Shown: positions 9,351 to 19,664, numbered from the stretch's first letter. The stretch is 64,000 nt of DNA from Schlesneria sp. DSM 10557 (GCF_041860085.1 NZ_CP124747.1:3782001-3846000); one strand, 5' to 3'. Notes: a model not told the origin generated them from the sequence alone. Numbers and translations: made by a program.

Positions 9351-10910
9351 TTAGCGAGTGGCGTCCGACGGTAGCACTTTCCGACCCTCACGAAGCTCAT
9401 ACCGGACCAGTTCGGCAGTGGAATGCGTCTGACGGTCAACCAGCTGATAACCCGCCTCACTTAACAGGAGATGCATCGCGGGCAGGGAATTCCGGCATAA
9501 ATCCGTATCCGTCGCACAGGCGACCCAGACTGCCCGCGACTGATCGCCGTGCTGCCCAATCAGCGTCCGATAGTAATCGATTAACGGAGTTCCGCCGTTC
9601 CACAGGAATGGTAACGCGTATCGCGGGTGGAACGACGGCAGGTAGAACTTACTCACACGACAGGCCACATAGTCCATGAAGAGTGGATCATTGAAAAACT
9701 GGGGAACAAGAAATCCCTCCATCAATCCACTTTGAACGAAGACCGGTTCGCCGGGCTGCCCATCGCGTTCGATGGTGAGAGCGATCTCACGCCAGTGAAA
9801 TCGCTCAACCCCCGATACGCGACCTGGCTGCCAGACGCGATGTGTCTCCAGACTCCATGCGGCAATCAGAAGAGCAACAGCGCCGACGGCCGCGCCGACC
9901 GGCGAATGATATCGAACGAGCAACAACGCCAGACAACACGCCCCGGGAACAGCGAACGCCACTCGGTAACGAGGATTGTTGAGACCTGGCATCCCCAGAT
10001 GCGTGACCACGGCCATCATGACTAGAGGAGCCAGCCCCCACACGAGCAGCACAACCAATGCGTGGCGGGAGTTAACTTCGGACGGCTTTGAGAATGACCG
10101 TCCCGTGACCAGCTTCCCGATGACCAGCCCCACGCATAAGCCCACAACCCAGATCGGGCCAAACAATTCCCACAGGGGTGTCGGCTGTTGCCCGAATCCG
10201 AAAGCAGAATTCCACTCCGCCATCCGAATCACCGAGGGAACTAGAGGCACGCCCAAAGCCACGACGATCAGAACCCCCGCAGCCAGATGCATCAGTGGTG
10301 GGCGACTTGCCGTGGAGCCGATTCGAATCAAGCCCAATAAAACGACCAGCTGAACAGCCAAAACCGGGGCCGTGAGATAATGAGTCCACAACAGGGCACC
10401 ACCAATCAGACCCCAGAGGATCGCGTCACTCCAGCGGGAAGGAGATTTCAGCCACCTGACTGTGACGAGAAAACTCACGGCCGAAAGCAGGATCATCAGC
10501 CCGTAACAGCGTCCAATTCGAACCTCGTCCATGGCCTCGGGATGCCACGCCAGGATCAGGCAAGAGATCCCCCCTACCATACTTCCGCCCAGATCTTTAC
10601 CCAGACGAAACATGACAGGAATCGCCAGCACATACGGAATTGCCGAGCCCAAACGGAGCATCAGCTCATTTCGCCCCCCGATCTGAATGAGGCACCACTG
10701 AAACCAGGCAGACAACGGCGGAATCGCTGCCTCTGTGAGACTCCGTTCGAGAATCGTCGAAGGGACATCGGATTCGATCAGCCAATAAGAGCAGTGCTCG
10801 TCAAGAGTAAGCGGACCAGCACTGAGAAACGGAATCATCAGCGCAACGGAACTGAAAACGGCAACAGCGAGAAGAAGAATGCCCCATCGACTCTCAGCAG
10901 GTTTCGGCAT
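9351..10910 (-). CDS. GT-C family membrane glycosyltransferase (ArnT/PMT-like)
   Basis: 519 residues from the ATG at 10910 (an in-frame TTG lies at 10922). The first periplasmic loop carries an acidic pair in GPLTLDEHCSYW just after helix 1, the place of the catalytic Asp/Glu in PMT/ArnT enzymes that use lipid-phosphate sugar donors. A further acidic-aromatic loop reads HPEAMDEVRIGRCYG. Roughly ten hydrophobic helices follow, then a soluble C-terminal part with VFVQSGLMEGF and YYRTLIGQHGDQ. The acceptor (lipid, glycan or protein) cannot be told. The gene diverges from avtA across a 419-base gap. Confidence 0.82.
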   Translation of the reverse strand: MPKPAESRWGILLLAVAVFSSVALMIPFLSAGPLTLDEHCSYWLIESDVPSTILERSLTEAAIPPLSAWFQWCLIQIGGRNELMLRLGSAIPYVLAIPVMFRLGKDLGGSMVGGISCLILAWHPEAMDEVRIGRCYGLMILLSAVSFLVTVRWLKSPSRWSDAILWGLIGGALLWTHYLTAPVLAVQLVVLLGLIRIGSTASRPPLMHLAAGVLIVVALGVPLVPSVIRMAEWNSAFGFGQQPTPLWELFGPIWVVGLCVGLVIGKLVTGRSFSKPSEVNSRHALVVLLVWGLAPLVMMAVVTHLGMPGLNNPRYRVAFAVPGACCLALLLVRYHSPVGAAVGAVALLIAAWSLETHRVWQPGRVSGVERFHWREIALTIERDGQPGEPVFVQSGLMEGFLVPQFFNDPLFMDYVACRVSKFYLPSFHPRYALPFLWNGGTPLIDYYRTLIGQHGDQSRAVWVACATDTDLCRNSLPAMHLLLSEAGYQLVDRQTHSTAELVRYELREGRKVLPSDATR

Positions 10911-11329
10911 CGGATCAACCAAGGTGGGGTCTCTTCAGGGCGACGGGACGGAAATCTTCAGTCAGGAACCACTGTCGGGTGTAACGAATCTCACCACAAC
11001 ACACTATTTGAGGGACTTGCCTTTTTTTCTGTTAACGCGTCCGCGTTCAAGTCGAGATGATCTTCTGACACGACCCCGAAACCATACCTCAGGCTGATTG
11101 ACTCGATCGAAGCCGCTTCTCTTGCACCGCAATCGTCCCCACGGAGCAGGTGTACACAATCAACCCAACCCCTACTGCCTGGAGGATGGATACAATAGAA
11201 CATCGTTTCGACTTGCGCACCCGGGAACACCGGACACGCAACCACTGACAAGATAGAAATCCGGGATTCAGCTCACCAGAGTCGGACATTCTGAACCACC
11301 AGGGGCAACCCCGTACGAGTGAGAAAACA
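10911..11329. other. Divergent intergenic region, no gene seen
   Basis: About 420 bases between the minus-strand glycosyltransferase and plus-strand avtA. It must hold both promoters, but no well-spaced -35/-10 pair was found by eye. The short frames here show no coding character. Confidence 0.5.
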
Positions 11330-12610
11330 ATGAGCATTGAGTTCTCTTTGGCTGGGAAAAAACTGACAGCCCGTAGCGGCATCCTTGAACTGATGGATGA
11401 TCTCGGTCGGGCAATGACCGAACATCCCGACATGCTCATGCTCGGGGGAGGAAACCCTGCCGCCGTTCCCTCGATTCAAAAAATCTGGAGGGACCGGATG
11501 CAAGATCTGGTCAACGAAGGACCCGCGTTCGACCGCATGCTGGGAAACTATGATCCTCCCCAGGGTAACCCCATTTTCCTCCGGGCGATGACGAAGCTCC
11601 TGCGACAGCAGTTCGGCTGGGAGATCGGCCCCGAAAATCTCGCCGTGACCAATGGGGGCCAAAGTGCCTTCTTCTTCCTCTTCAATCTGCTGGCAGGCCG
11701 CTTCGAGAACAACAAACACCGTAAAATCCTGCTCCCGCTGACACCGGAATATATAGGGTACGCGGATCAAGGGATCGATGAATCACTCTTCGTCGCCTGT
11801 AAACCCGAAATCAGCTGGCCCGACGGACCTGAATCCCGGATCTTCAAATATCGCATCGACTTCGCCGCGGTCGAAAAGCGACTGGCGGAACAGGACATCG
11901 CCGCAATCGCCGTTTCGCGTCCGACAAACCCCACCGGAAACGTGCTGACGGACGAGGAAATCCGGCGTTTATCCGATCTGGCGGCTCGCCACGGAATTCC
12001 GTTCATTATCGACAATGCATACGGAACTCCGTTCCCGGGAGTCATCTTTGCCGACGCAAGTCCGTTCTGGGCCCCGCATGTCATCCTGACACTGAGTCTT
12101 TCCAAGCTGGGACTGCCCGGAACGAGAACTGCCATCGTAATCGGCCCCGAACAAATCACCAAAGCCGTCGCCGCAATGACCGCCATCGCCGGCCTGGCGA
12201 ACGGCAATATTGGACAGCAACTGGTGCTTCCGCTGATTGAGTCAGGAGAAATCCTGAACCTGGGTCCGCAGCACCTTATCCCCTTCTACTCCGAAAAAAG
12301 CCGACTTGCGCAGGGGTGGATTCGCGAGTTCTTCGAGGGAACGGGTGTTGACTGGGCCCTCCACACCAGCGAGGGGGCCTTCTTTCACTGGCTCTGGCTC
12401 CGTAACCTCAATTGCTCCACGAAAGGACTCTACTCCCGCCTGAAAGCTCGCAACGTGCTAGTCGTCCCCGGGGAATATTTCTACTTCGGGCTGGAAGACG
12501 ATTGGGCGCAACGTGAGCAATGTCTCAGACTTAACTTCTCGCAGCCTGCCGAAGTCGTGCGGAAAGGAATTCGCATTATCGCCGACGAAGCATCAAAGTC
12601 GCTTCGCTAA
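11330..12610 (+). CDS. avtA: Valine-pyruvate aminotransferase
   Basis: 426 residues, PLP fold type I. It closely follows E. coli AvtA in layout: GKKLTARSGILELMDDL, MLGGGNPA, NYDPPQGN, LAVTNGGQSAFFFLFNL, LTPEYIGYADQG, SRPTNPTGN, IDNAYGTPFPG and the PLP-lysine segment SLSKLGLPGTR. The C-terminal part keeps EGAFFHWLWL and LVVPGEYFYFGL. The enzyme moves an amino group between valine (or alanine) and 2-oxo acids in the cytoplasm, linking alanine and valine synthesis. It starts at ATG 11330. It is upstream of the pilus block but separated from it by 144 bases, and probably unrelated to it in function. Confidence 0.93.
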   Translation: MSIEFSLAGKKLTARSGILELMDDLGRAMTEHPDMLMLGGGNPAAVPSIQKIWRDRMQDLVNEGPAFDRMLGNYDPPQGNPIFLRAMTKLLRQQFGWEIGPENLAVTNGGQSAFFFLFNLLAGRFENNKHRKILLPLTPEYIGYADQGIDESLFVACKPEISWPDGPESRIFKYRIDFAAVEKRLAEQDIAAIAVSRPTNPTGNVLTDEEIRRLSDLAARHGIPFIIDNAYGTPFPGVIFADASPFWAPHVILTLSLSKLGLPGTRTAIVIGPEQITKAVAAMTAIAGLANGNIGQQLVLPLIESGEILNLGPQHLIPFYSEKSRLAQGWIREFFEGTGVDWALHTSEGAFFHWLWLRNLNCSTKGLYSRLKARNVLVVPGEYFYFGLEDDWAQREQCLRLNFSQPAEVVRKGIRIIADEASKSLR

Positions 12611-12754
12611 CCGCAAAGCCTAAAGCCCCGAGAACTTGCATTAAATGACGATTGACGACGGCGAAACCGCACGATAACAATGACACTTCAATTCTCGCTT
12701 ACCCAAGCTTCGATCGAACTTGACCAAGCCATTCAGCAATTGTGAGACGTTTCC

Positions 12755-14449
12755 ATGTCTGAAGATTATTTGAATAAACTCGTCGAAGATGGTGTCATCA
12801 GCGGGGACCAGCTCGGCGAAGCCGAGGACATGGCAAACAGCATCGGAACTTCGGTTGCTGATGCGCTCGTCCGGCTAGGCTACGTCAGTAGCGGCGAAAT
12901 GGGCCAGCTCCAGGCGGCCCAGTACGGACACGAATACGTCAACCTTGACGCAATGGAGATCCCCGCGAGTGTAATCGCGTTGATCCCGGAGTCAGTTGCC
13001 CGCGAGAATATTGTCATTCCATTGGGACTTGATGACGAACGCCTCCGAGTCGCAATGATGAACGCCAACGACTTGGATGTCATCGATAAGATTCGGTTCA
13101 TGGTAAACCGCGACATCGAACCCGTCGGCGCCCCCCGCGAATCCATCCAGAACGCGATCAACCGCTACTACGGCGGATCAGAAACGGAGTCCGTCGACTC
13201 CATGCTGACGGAATTCACCGAAACCGCCATCGACTTTACAGAGACCGAAAGTCCGCAGTCGAAACAAGATAAGGAAGAAGAGAACGCACCAGTCGTCCGC
13301 CTGTGTAACCTGATCATCTCTGAAGCGGTGAACATGCGGGCGAGCGATATTCACATTGAGCCATTCGAGGACCGAATTCGCGTCCGGTACCGGATCGACG
13401 GGGTGCTCGTGGAACGCGACAGCCCTCCCCGCCGACTCCTCGCAGCGCTCACTTCTCGCTTTAAGATCATGGCCCGCATGGACATTGCGGAAAAACGCCG
13501 ACCTCAGGACGGCCGTATCAAGACCCGTGCCGGCGGAAAAGACTTCGACCTCCGCGTGAGTATCCTGCCAACCAACCATGGACAGGCGATCGTCATGCGT
13601 ATTCTCGACCGCGATAACATCAAGGTCGGCATTCGCAGCCTGGGGTTCAGCGAAGACAACTACCGCCGCTTTCAGAACATCATCCGCCGCCCAAACGGAA
13701 TCTTCCTCGTAACCGGCCCCACCGGCAGCGGCAAGACAACTACTCTTTATAGCGCCCTCGGCGAACTGAACCGCCCCGACAGGAAGATCATCACGGCCGA
13801 AGACCCCGTGGAGTACTACCTCCCGGGCATCAACCAGGTCGAGGTCAAGCATGATATCGGACTGGATTTTTCGCGAATTATTCGTGCCATGCTGCGACAG
13901 GCCCCCAACGTCATTCTGGTGGGGGAAATTCGCGATACCGAGACGGCCGAGATGGCTATTCAGGCTTCGCTGACTGGACACTTGGTTTTCAGTACGCTAC
14001 ATACGAACGATGCGCCCAGTTCTATTACACGCCTGATCGACATGGGTGTGGAGCCGTTTCTGGTCGCATCCAGCGTGATGGCGATTATGGCACAGCGTTT
14101 GATCCGGGTGGTTTGTGCGAAATGCAAGGAGCCCTACACGCCCGAGCCGTCCGAAATCCAGCACTTTGGAATCACGCCAGACCAGCTCGAAGAGGCGACC
14201 TTCATGCGTGGAAAAGGCTGTAACAACTGCCAGCACACGGGTTACCGTGGTCGCAACGCCGTTTTCGAACTCATGCTCATGAACTCGACCCTGCGAGAAA
14301 TGACCTTCAAGAGCGAGCCTGCTCAGTCCATTCGCCGCCAGGCACGGCTGTTCGGCATGAAAACCCTCGTCGAAGATGCTTTGTCCCGCTCGCTGATGGG
14401 AAAGACGACTCTCGTGGAGGTGTACCGACTCGACAAAGGGGGCCACTAA
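12755..14449 (+). CDS. PilB/GspE-type assembly ATPase (first copy)
   Basis: 564 residues. The N-terminal MshEN-like domain (residues about 1-150) contains LVRLGYVSSGEMGQLQAAQYG. The ATPase core has Walker A GPTGSGKTTT near 320, the Asp box SDIHIEPFEDRIRVRYRIDG, Walker B VILVGEIRD near 386 and the His box STLHTNDA. Four cysteines in CAKC (about 454) and CNNC (about 489) form the zinc site typical of extension ATPases and absent from PilT. It powers polymerisation of pilus or pseudopilus subunits on the cytoplasmic side of the inner membrane. It heads the block and is followed by pilT after 274 bases. Confidence 0.94.
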   Translation: MSEDYLNKLVEDGVISGDQLGEAEDMANSIGTSVADALVRLGYVSSGEMGQLQAAQYGHEYVNLDAMEIPASVIALIPESVARENIVIPLGLDDERLRVAMMNANDLDVIDKIRFMVNRDIEPVGAPRESIQNAINRYYGGSETESVDSMLTEFTETAIDFTETESPQSKQDKEEENAPVVRLCNLIISEAVNMRASDIHIEPFEDRIRVRYRIDGVLVERDSPPRRLLAALTSRFKIMARMDIAEKRRPQDGRIKTRAGGKDFDLRVSILPTNHGQAIVMRILDRDNIKVGIRSLGFSEDNYRRFQNIIRRPNGIFLVTGPTGSGKTTTLYSALGELNRPDRKIITAEDPVEYYLPGINQVEVKHDIGLDFSRIIRAMLRQAPNVILVGEIRDTETAEMAIQASLTGHLVFSTLHTNDAPSSITRLIDMGVEPFLVASSVMAIMAQRLIRVVCAKCKEPYTPEPSEIQHFGITPDQLEEATFMRGKGCNNCQHTGYRGRNAVFELMLMNSTLREMTFKSEPAQSIRRQARLFGMKTLVEDALSRSLMGKTTLVEVYRLDKGGH

Positions 14450-14723
14450 ACCCGGACAACTTTGAGAGTCCCCGAGCAACCAGCAACAATAGCCATGCCA
14501 GGAACGACAGGGGAGCGACATTTCATCCCACAAGACAGCCGGAAATCACCTCCGATGTCGGCGGGCCTCAAGTCACTCCTTTTCGCGACTGGCCATCACA
14601 GATCTGAGAACCGGACATTTCACGATCCGGTCAAAACACGACATTCCCAATTCGATTTGCGACTCCGTCGGCTTCCGACAAACCAGTGTCGCACTTTTGA
14701 GACAATACCGCTGAAGGAAGTCA

Positions 14724-15851
14724 ATGGCAGCCACACTTCAGATCGACAAGATGCTCGAAACCGTTGTCCGTGAGCGTGCGAGCGATTTGCACATCACGAC
14801 CGGGCAGCCTCCCGTATTGCGACTGGGCGGGCACATGGTGCGTCTGGAGACCAAGACCTTAACCCCGGAAGACACCGTCGGGTTGATGAAAAGTATCTGC
14901 CCTGAACGAAACCAGCAGGAACTCCAGGAAGTCGGGGGGACCGACTTTGGATTCGCGTTCGGCGACAAGGCCCGCTTTCGCGTTGCCGTCTTCAAGCAGC
15001 GCGGGCACATCGGCATGGTGCTGCGGCGAGTCCCCAACGAATTCCTGTCGTTCGAACAACTGGGACTCCCCCTCGTCATCCGCGACCTGATCATGCGCCC
15101 CCGAGGCCTCTTCCTGGTGACAGGCCCGACGGGTAGCGGCAAGACAACCAGTCTCGCCAGTATGATCAACTACATGAACGACACCGTCGACCATCACATC
15201 ATCACCCTCGAAGACCCGATCGAGTACTACCACCAGCACAAAAAATCGACCATCAACCAGCGTGAGATCGGGGTGGATGTTCCCGACTTTCCCGAAGCAC
15301 TGCGTCGCGCCCTGCGTATGGACCCTGACGTGATTCTCGTGGGTGAAATGCGAGACCTCGCCACAATCTCCTCCGCAATCACGGCGGCCGAAACTGGCCA
15401 CGTGGTATTCGGCACCCTGCACACCACCGGGGCCCAGGGTACCGTGGACCGAATCATCGACGTCTTCCCGACGAACCAGCAGGAACAGATTCGAACCCAG
15501 CTTTCGGTGGCCATCATCGGGATCCTCTCACAAGCACTTCTGTCGAGAAAACCCAAAGGGGTGGTCGCTGCCTACGAACTGCTTGTGGTAACGCCGGCGA
15601 TCGCGAACCTGATTCGCGAAGCCAAAACCTACCGAATCAACTCTTCCATCCAGACCGGACGCAAGTTCGGTATGCAACTGCTGGACGACGCTTTGTTCAG
15701 CCTCTGGAAGAACAACATTTGTGAAGAAGACACAGTCATCATCCGGTCCAATCAACCGGGTGAACTCAAAGCCCGCATCGCGCGAGCGAAAAAAGGACTG
15801 CTTGACGAAGAAGAGGAAGAAGATGACGAAGATGGTGGCGGCAACGAGTAA
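14724..15851 (+). CDS. pilT: Twitching motility/retraction ATPase PilT
   Basis: 375 residues. It has the PilT layout: a short N-terminal PAS-like domain beginning IDKMLETVVRERASDLH, Walker A GPTGSGKTT near 132, Walker B VILVGEMRD near 203, a GTLHTTGA His box, and the retraction-type motif AIANLIREAK, a variant of AIRNLIRE. No zinc cysteines are present, in contrast to the two flanking ATPases. The last 20 residues are nearly all acidic. The ATG at 14724 has GAAGGAAG in front. A retraction ATPase argues that the cluster builds a dynamic pilus and not only a secretion pseudopilus. Confidence 0.94.
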   Translation: MAATLQIDKMLETVVRERASDLHITTGQPPVLRLGGHMVRLETKTLTPEDTVGLMKSICPERNQQELQEVGGTDFGFAFGDKARFRVAVFKQRGHIGMVLRRVPNEFLSFEQLGLPLVIRDLIMRPRGLFLVTGPTGSGKTTSLASMINYMNDTVDHHIITLEDPIEYYHQHKKSTINQREIGVDVPDFPEALRRALRMDPDVILVGEMRDLATISSAITAAETGHVVFGTLHTTGAQGTVDRIIDVFPTNQQEQIRTQLSVAIIGILSQALLSRKPKGVVAAYELLVVTPAIANLIREAKTYRINSSIQTGRKFGMQLLDDALFSLWKNNICEEDTVIIRSNQPGELKARIARAKKGLLDEEEEEDDEDGGGNE

Positions 15852-16129
15852 CCATTCACCGGTCACTCAATCGCCACCATACATCAGCAGGAACATCACA
15901 ACTAAACCAGAACCGCTTCCAATAAATCACAGTGAAAGTCACTGCCGACCTGGGCGCCCCAACTTGATCAAGATCGAACCGGGACAACTTATCCAAACGG
16001 CCTTACTTAATCACCCGCGACGAGAGGATGCGATTCACCCCTTGATCTGGTCCTGGGGCACTAAGCCACTGGTTTAGTTATTGAAGTTAATCGATCAGGT
16101 TTTAAGTTCGCCTTTCAGCGAGATGGATA

Positions 16130-17833
16130 ATGTCACATCGGCGGTTTGGACAGATTCTAGTTGATCTCGGGTACCTCACAGAAGATCAGTTGTGGGACGT
16201 GCTCGAAGCGAAGAAGCAGGGTCAAGGCGAACTGACCGGCCAAATCGCAATCAGCATGGGCTTTGTCACGGAAGCTCAGGTCACCGAGGCGCTGGCCGAA
16301 CAGTGGGGAATGCCAGTCGTCAATCTGGCCGAGACCACGATTCCGGCAAAAGCCCTGGAGCTCGTCCCGCAGACGATGGCCGATGTTTACAAGATCGTCC
16401 CCATCTCTCTGAAGGACAATGTCCTGACCGTGGCGATGGCAGACCCTCAGAACCTCGGAGCTCTCGATGACCTGAGAAGCATGCTGGGAGTCGAAGTTCG
16501 CGGAGCCGTCTCGAACGCACGCGATGTCGATGCCGCCATTGCGCGACAGTATGCGGGGCGTGAAGAGAGCATTGAAGACATCATCTCGCAACTGGAGGAA
16601 GACGCCCCGTCGACCTCTGATCGAGCCGGACGGGTTCACGATCTCTCGCCGGATGGCGACGAAGCCCCCATCCGCAAACTGCTGAACATGATCTTGCTGC
16701 TGGCGATCAAGGACCAGGCCAGCGATATCCACTTCGAGCCATTCGAAGACGAGTTCCGGGTTCGCATCAAAGCGGACGGAATGCTCTACGAACTGGTTCC
16801 GCCACCACGCCACCTGGCAAATGCGATCGTTTCTCGAATCAAAATCATGTCCGAACTGGACATCGCTGAACGACGACTCCCTCAGGACGGTCGCATCGAA
16901 CTGAGCGTCGGGGGACACCAGGTCGACTTGCGAGTCAGCGTGCTGCCCACCCTGTTCGGCGAAGCGGTCGTTATGCGAGTGCTCGACCGAACCGTCGTGC
17001 AGCTGGACCTCAACAAGATCGGAATGGACGCCAACACTCTCAGTCGATTCCGATCGGTCATCTCGCGACCAAACGGAATCGTGCTAGTGACAGGTCCGAC
17101 GGGTAGTGGAAAAACCACCACCCTCTACTCGGCTCTGAATGAACTCAACGACATTGAAACCAAGATCATCACAACGGAAGACCCGATCGAATACGACATC
17201 GACGGACTGATTCAGGTCCCCGTTAACCCCGACATTCAAGTGACATTTGCCACGGTGCTTCGCGCCATCCTCCGGCACGATCCCGATACGATTCTCGTGG
17301 GCGAGATCCGTGACTTTGAAACAGCCGAGGTCGCAATTCAAAGCGCCCTCACCGGCCACCTTGTGTTCAGCACACTCCACACCAACGACGCTCCCAGTAC
17401 GATCACCCGACTCCGTGATATGGGGATTGAACCGTTCCTCATCACGGCCACCGTGGAATCCGTGCTGGCTCAGCGACTGGTGCGAAAAATCTGTACGGAA
17501 TGCCGTACACAGTTCGACCCGAGCGATGAACTGCTGATGGAATTGCAACTACCGATCGCACAGGCTCGACAGTACAAGTTCTACTACGGCAAAGGATGCC
17601 AGCGATGCAACAACTCTGGATACAAGGGACGATGCGGTATCTATGAATTGCTGGACGTCACCGACGACATTCGCGACCTCATTTCGTCTAACGCGAACGT
17701 GGACGAGATTCGGAATTTCGCCCGCGGCCAGGGCATGACAACACTGCGCGAAGCAGGATTGAAACTGATCTTCGACGGCATCACCACGATTGACGAAGTC
17801 GTCCGCGAAACCGTGATGGAAGATGCAGGTTGA
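16130..17833 (+). CDS. PilB/GspE-type assembly ATPase (second copy)
   Basis: 567 residues with an MshEN N-terminal domain (ILVDLGYLTEDQLWDVLEAK), SDIHFEPFEDEFRVRIKADG, Walker A GPTGSGKTTT near 321, Walker B ILVGEIRD, STLHTNDA, and zinc cysteines in CTEC (about 455) and CQRCNNSGYKGRCG (about 489). It is parallel to the copy at 12755 but clearly diverged in sequence, so the two may serve different machines or different pilins. It is the copy nearest the pilC/gspF-like gene. The start is the ATG at 16130 with no strong ribosome-binding site. The flanking gaps (278 and 523 bases) leave room for separate promoters. Confidence 0.94.
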   Translation: MSHRRFGQILVDLGYLTEDQLWDVLEAKKQGQGELTGQIAISMGFVTEAQVTEALAEQWGMPVVNLAETTIPAKALELVPQTMADVYKIVPISLKDNVLTVAMADPQNLGALDDLRSMLGVEVRGAVSNARDVDAAIARQYAGREESIEDIISQLEEDAPSTSDRAGRVHDLSPDGDEAPIRKLLNMILLLAIKDQASDIHFEPFEDEFRVRIKADGMLYELVPPPRHLANAIVSRIKIMSELDIAERRLPQDGRIELSVGGHQVDLRVSVLPTLFGEAVVMRVLDRTVVQLDLNKIGMDANTLSRFRSVISRPNGIVLVTGPTGSGKTTTLYSALNELNDIETKIITTEDPIEYDIDGLIQVPVNPDIQVTFATVLRAILRHDPDTILVGEIRDFETAEVAIQSALTGHLVFSTLHTNDAPSTITRLRDMGIEPFLITATVESVLAQRLVRKICTECRTQFDPSDELLMELQLPIAQARQYKFYYGKGCQRCNNSGYKGRCGIYELLDVTDDIRDLISSNANVDEIRNFARGQGMTTLREAGLKLIFDGITTIDEVVRETVMEDAG

Positions 17834-18356
17834 TAGCGGGCTATATAATTCAGACACTAACTACTAAACAGGCAACTTTTGCATTCCCTTCTCGCCGAGC
17901 TTCTCTGCTTTCGCGAAGGGACGCGAAGTAAGCGACCGCAGCAACGATCAAGGAAACGAACACCGGCAACACCAGGGCCTGACATTAAGAATTGGTAGCA
18001 CAGAGCAAGATTCCAAGTGGCACATGCCGCTTGTACACCGCACCAGATCAACAATAGCTCAGTCACAACCCCTCTTAAGCAGTCCTGTCTTATGGCTATT
18101 TTCGACGATGATCGTTGCTTACTAAATTCCCGGAAAATGGCACGGTTAATGTATTAACTCATTCCTCAGCCCGTCATGAAGCTGTCGAGGGCAGAGGTAG
18201 ACAAAACAGGGTGTGTGACAAAACAAAGAACGCTTGGGACTTCTGTTACAGAGTGAACTGCAACAGCGAATCAAACCACCACCAAGATTCTGGTCACTGG
18301 ACTATTTAGCAACACTATTCTGCCTCAATGCGAGTGAAATTGATCGGAGACGGGCG
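17834..18356. other. Gap without a supported gene
   Basis: About 520 bases between the second ATPase and the platform protein. A minus-strand frame around 17850-17975 would give one hydrophobic helix and a charged tail, but it has no ATG. No terminator or RNA signature was recognised. Confidence 0.4.
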
Positions 18357-19649
18357 ATGCCGACATTCCAGTACGAAGCAATGGACAACACGGGCCTCGA
18401 GGTCAAGGACACGATCGACGCCGCCTCCGAACAAGAGGCCCAGTCGCGAATCCGTGAGAAAGGCTTTTTCGTAACGAAGATCACCGAGAAGGGTCGTGCG
18501 AAGAAGACTAAGGCGGAGTCCGGTAAGACTAAGGGGGATGGCAAGACCCAGGCGGATGCCAAAAAGAAAGCCCCTCCCAAACGCAAGAAGGCGGGTGGTG
18601 GATTCTCGATTGGAGGCGTCAGCGGGAAAAAGCTGTGTACATTCACCCGACAACTCTCGACGCTGCAGGACGCAGGACTTCCGATTCTCCGCAGCCTGCG
18701 GATTCTGGAAAACCAGGCACGACCCGGACCACTCAAAGGCTCCCTCATCGGGGTCATTGATGACATCGAGTCAGGCAGCACGTTGTCGGAAGCGATGGCC
18801 AAGCAGCCGAAGGCGTTCGACAATCTGTACGTGAACATGGTGAAAGCCGGTGAAGCGGGGGGTGCTCTTGAAGTCATTCTCCAGCGACTGGCCGAGTTCA
18901 AGGAACGGTCCGAAAGTCTGAAGCGAAAAGTCAAAGGGGCCATGATCTATCCGTGTGCGGTCATCACGGTCGCCACGCTGATCGTCGGCTTCATCATGTA
19001 TTACATCATTCCGAAGTTTAAGAAGATCTTCGACGACTTCGGTACGGAACTTCCCGGCATTACGGTGGTCCTGATCCAGTGCAGCGACAATGTCGTGAAC
19101 TATTGGTACCTCGGCCCCGTCATCCCGTTTGCGTTATGGCTGATGATAAAAATCATCAAAAAGAACAAAACCGGAGCCTATATCGTCGACTGGGTCTCAC
19201 TTCGAATACCGCTACTGGGGCTGATATTCCGTAAATCGATTATCGCCAGAACGTGTCGAACACTGGGCACACTGGTCGCTTCCGGGGTTCCCATCCTTGA
19301 GGCGCTCGCCATCACACGGGACACCGCCGGTAACGCGGTCTTCTACAAGGCCTATGAACACATCATCGCGGCGATTCGCGAAGGGGAATCGATGGCGGTG
19401 CCGTTACGCGAAACCAGAACCGTAGACGAGATCGTGGTCAACATGGTCGACGTGGGTGAAGAAACGGGGGCACTCGACACCATGCTTTACAAGGTGTCCG
19501 ATGTGTTCGACGAAGAGGTCGGGGTGCTGGTGGAAGGATTGGTCAACCTGCTGGAACCGCTGATGGTGGTGGTGCTGGGTCTGATCGTCGGTTTCATCGT
19601 CATCGCCCTCTTCATGCCCCTGATCAAGTTGCTCAACGACCTGTCGTAA
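18357..19649 (+). CDS. PilC/GspF-type inner-membrane platform protein
   Basis: 430 residues from the ATG at 18357, preceded by GGAG; a longer frame to 18234 lacks support. The N-terminus MPTFQYEAMDNTGLEVKDTIDA is the usual GspF/PilC opening. Two cytoplasmic helical T2SSF domains follow (FTRQLSTLQDAGLPILRSL and RTLGTLVASGVPILEAL), with three membrane helices: VITVATLIVGFIMYYII near 200, a second near 250 and MVVVLGLIVGFIVIALFM at the end. It couples the ATPases to pilin insertion. An unusual Lys/Ala-rich linker of roughly 40 residues (about 45-82) separates the N-terminal strand region from the first domain. Confidence 0.93.
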   Translation: MPTFQYEAMDNTGLEVKDTIDAASEQEAQSRIREKGFFVTKITEKGRAKKTKAESGKTKGDGKTQADAKKKAPPKRKKAGGGFSIGGVSGKKLCTFTRQLSTLQDAGLPILRSLRILENQARPGPLKGSLIGVIDDIESGSTLSEAMAKQPKAFDNLYVNMVKAGEAGGALEVILQRLAEFKERSESLKRKVKGAMIYPCAVITVATLIVGFIMYYIIPKFKKIFDDFGTELPGITVVLIQCSDNVVNYWYLGPVIPFALWLMIKIIKKNKTGAYIVDWVSLRIPLLGLIFRKSIIARTCRTLGTLVASGVPILEALAITRDTAGNAVFYKAYEHIIAAIREGESMAVPLRETRTVDEIVVNMVDVGEETGALDTMLYKVSDVFDEEVGVLVEGLVNLLEPLMVVVLGLIVGFIVIALFMPLIKLLNDLS

Positions 19650-19664
19650 GTTCAGACGAAACCA

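Noticed and set aside
13178..13981. 267-codon antisense frame inside the first assembly ATPase gene
   Set aside because: Shadow of a strongly conserved ATPase gene; high GC at third positions keeps the opposite frame open.
17850..17975. Minus-strand frame giving a hydrophobic helix plus charged tail
   Set aside because: No ATG and only weak alternative starts; the overlapping 69-codon frame in another phase has no coherent character.
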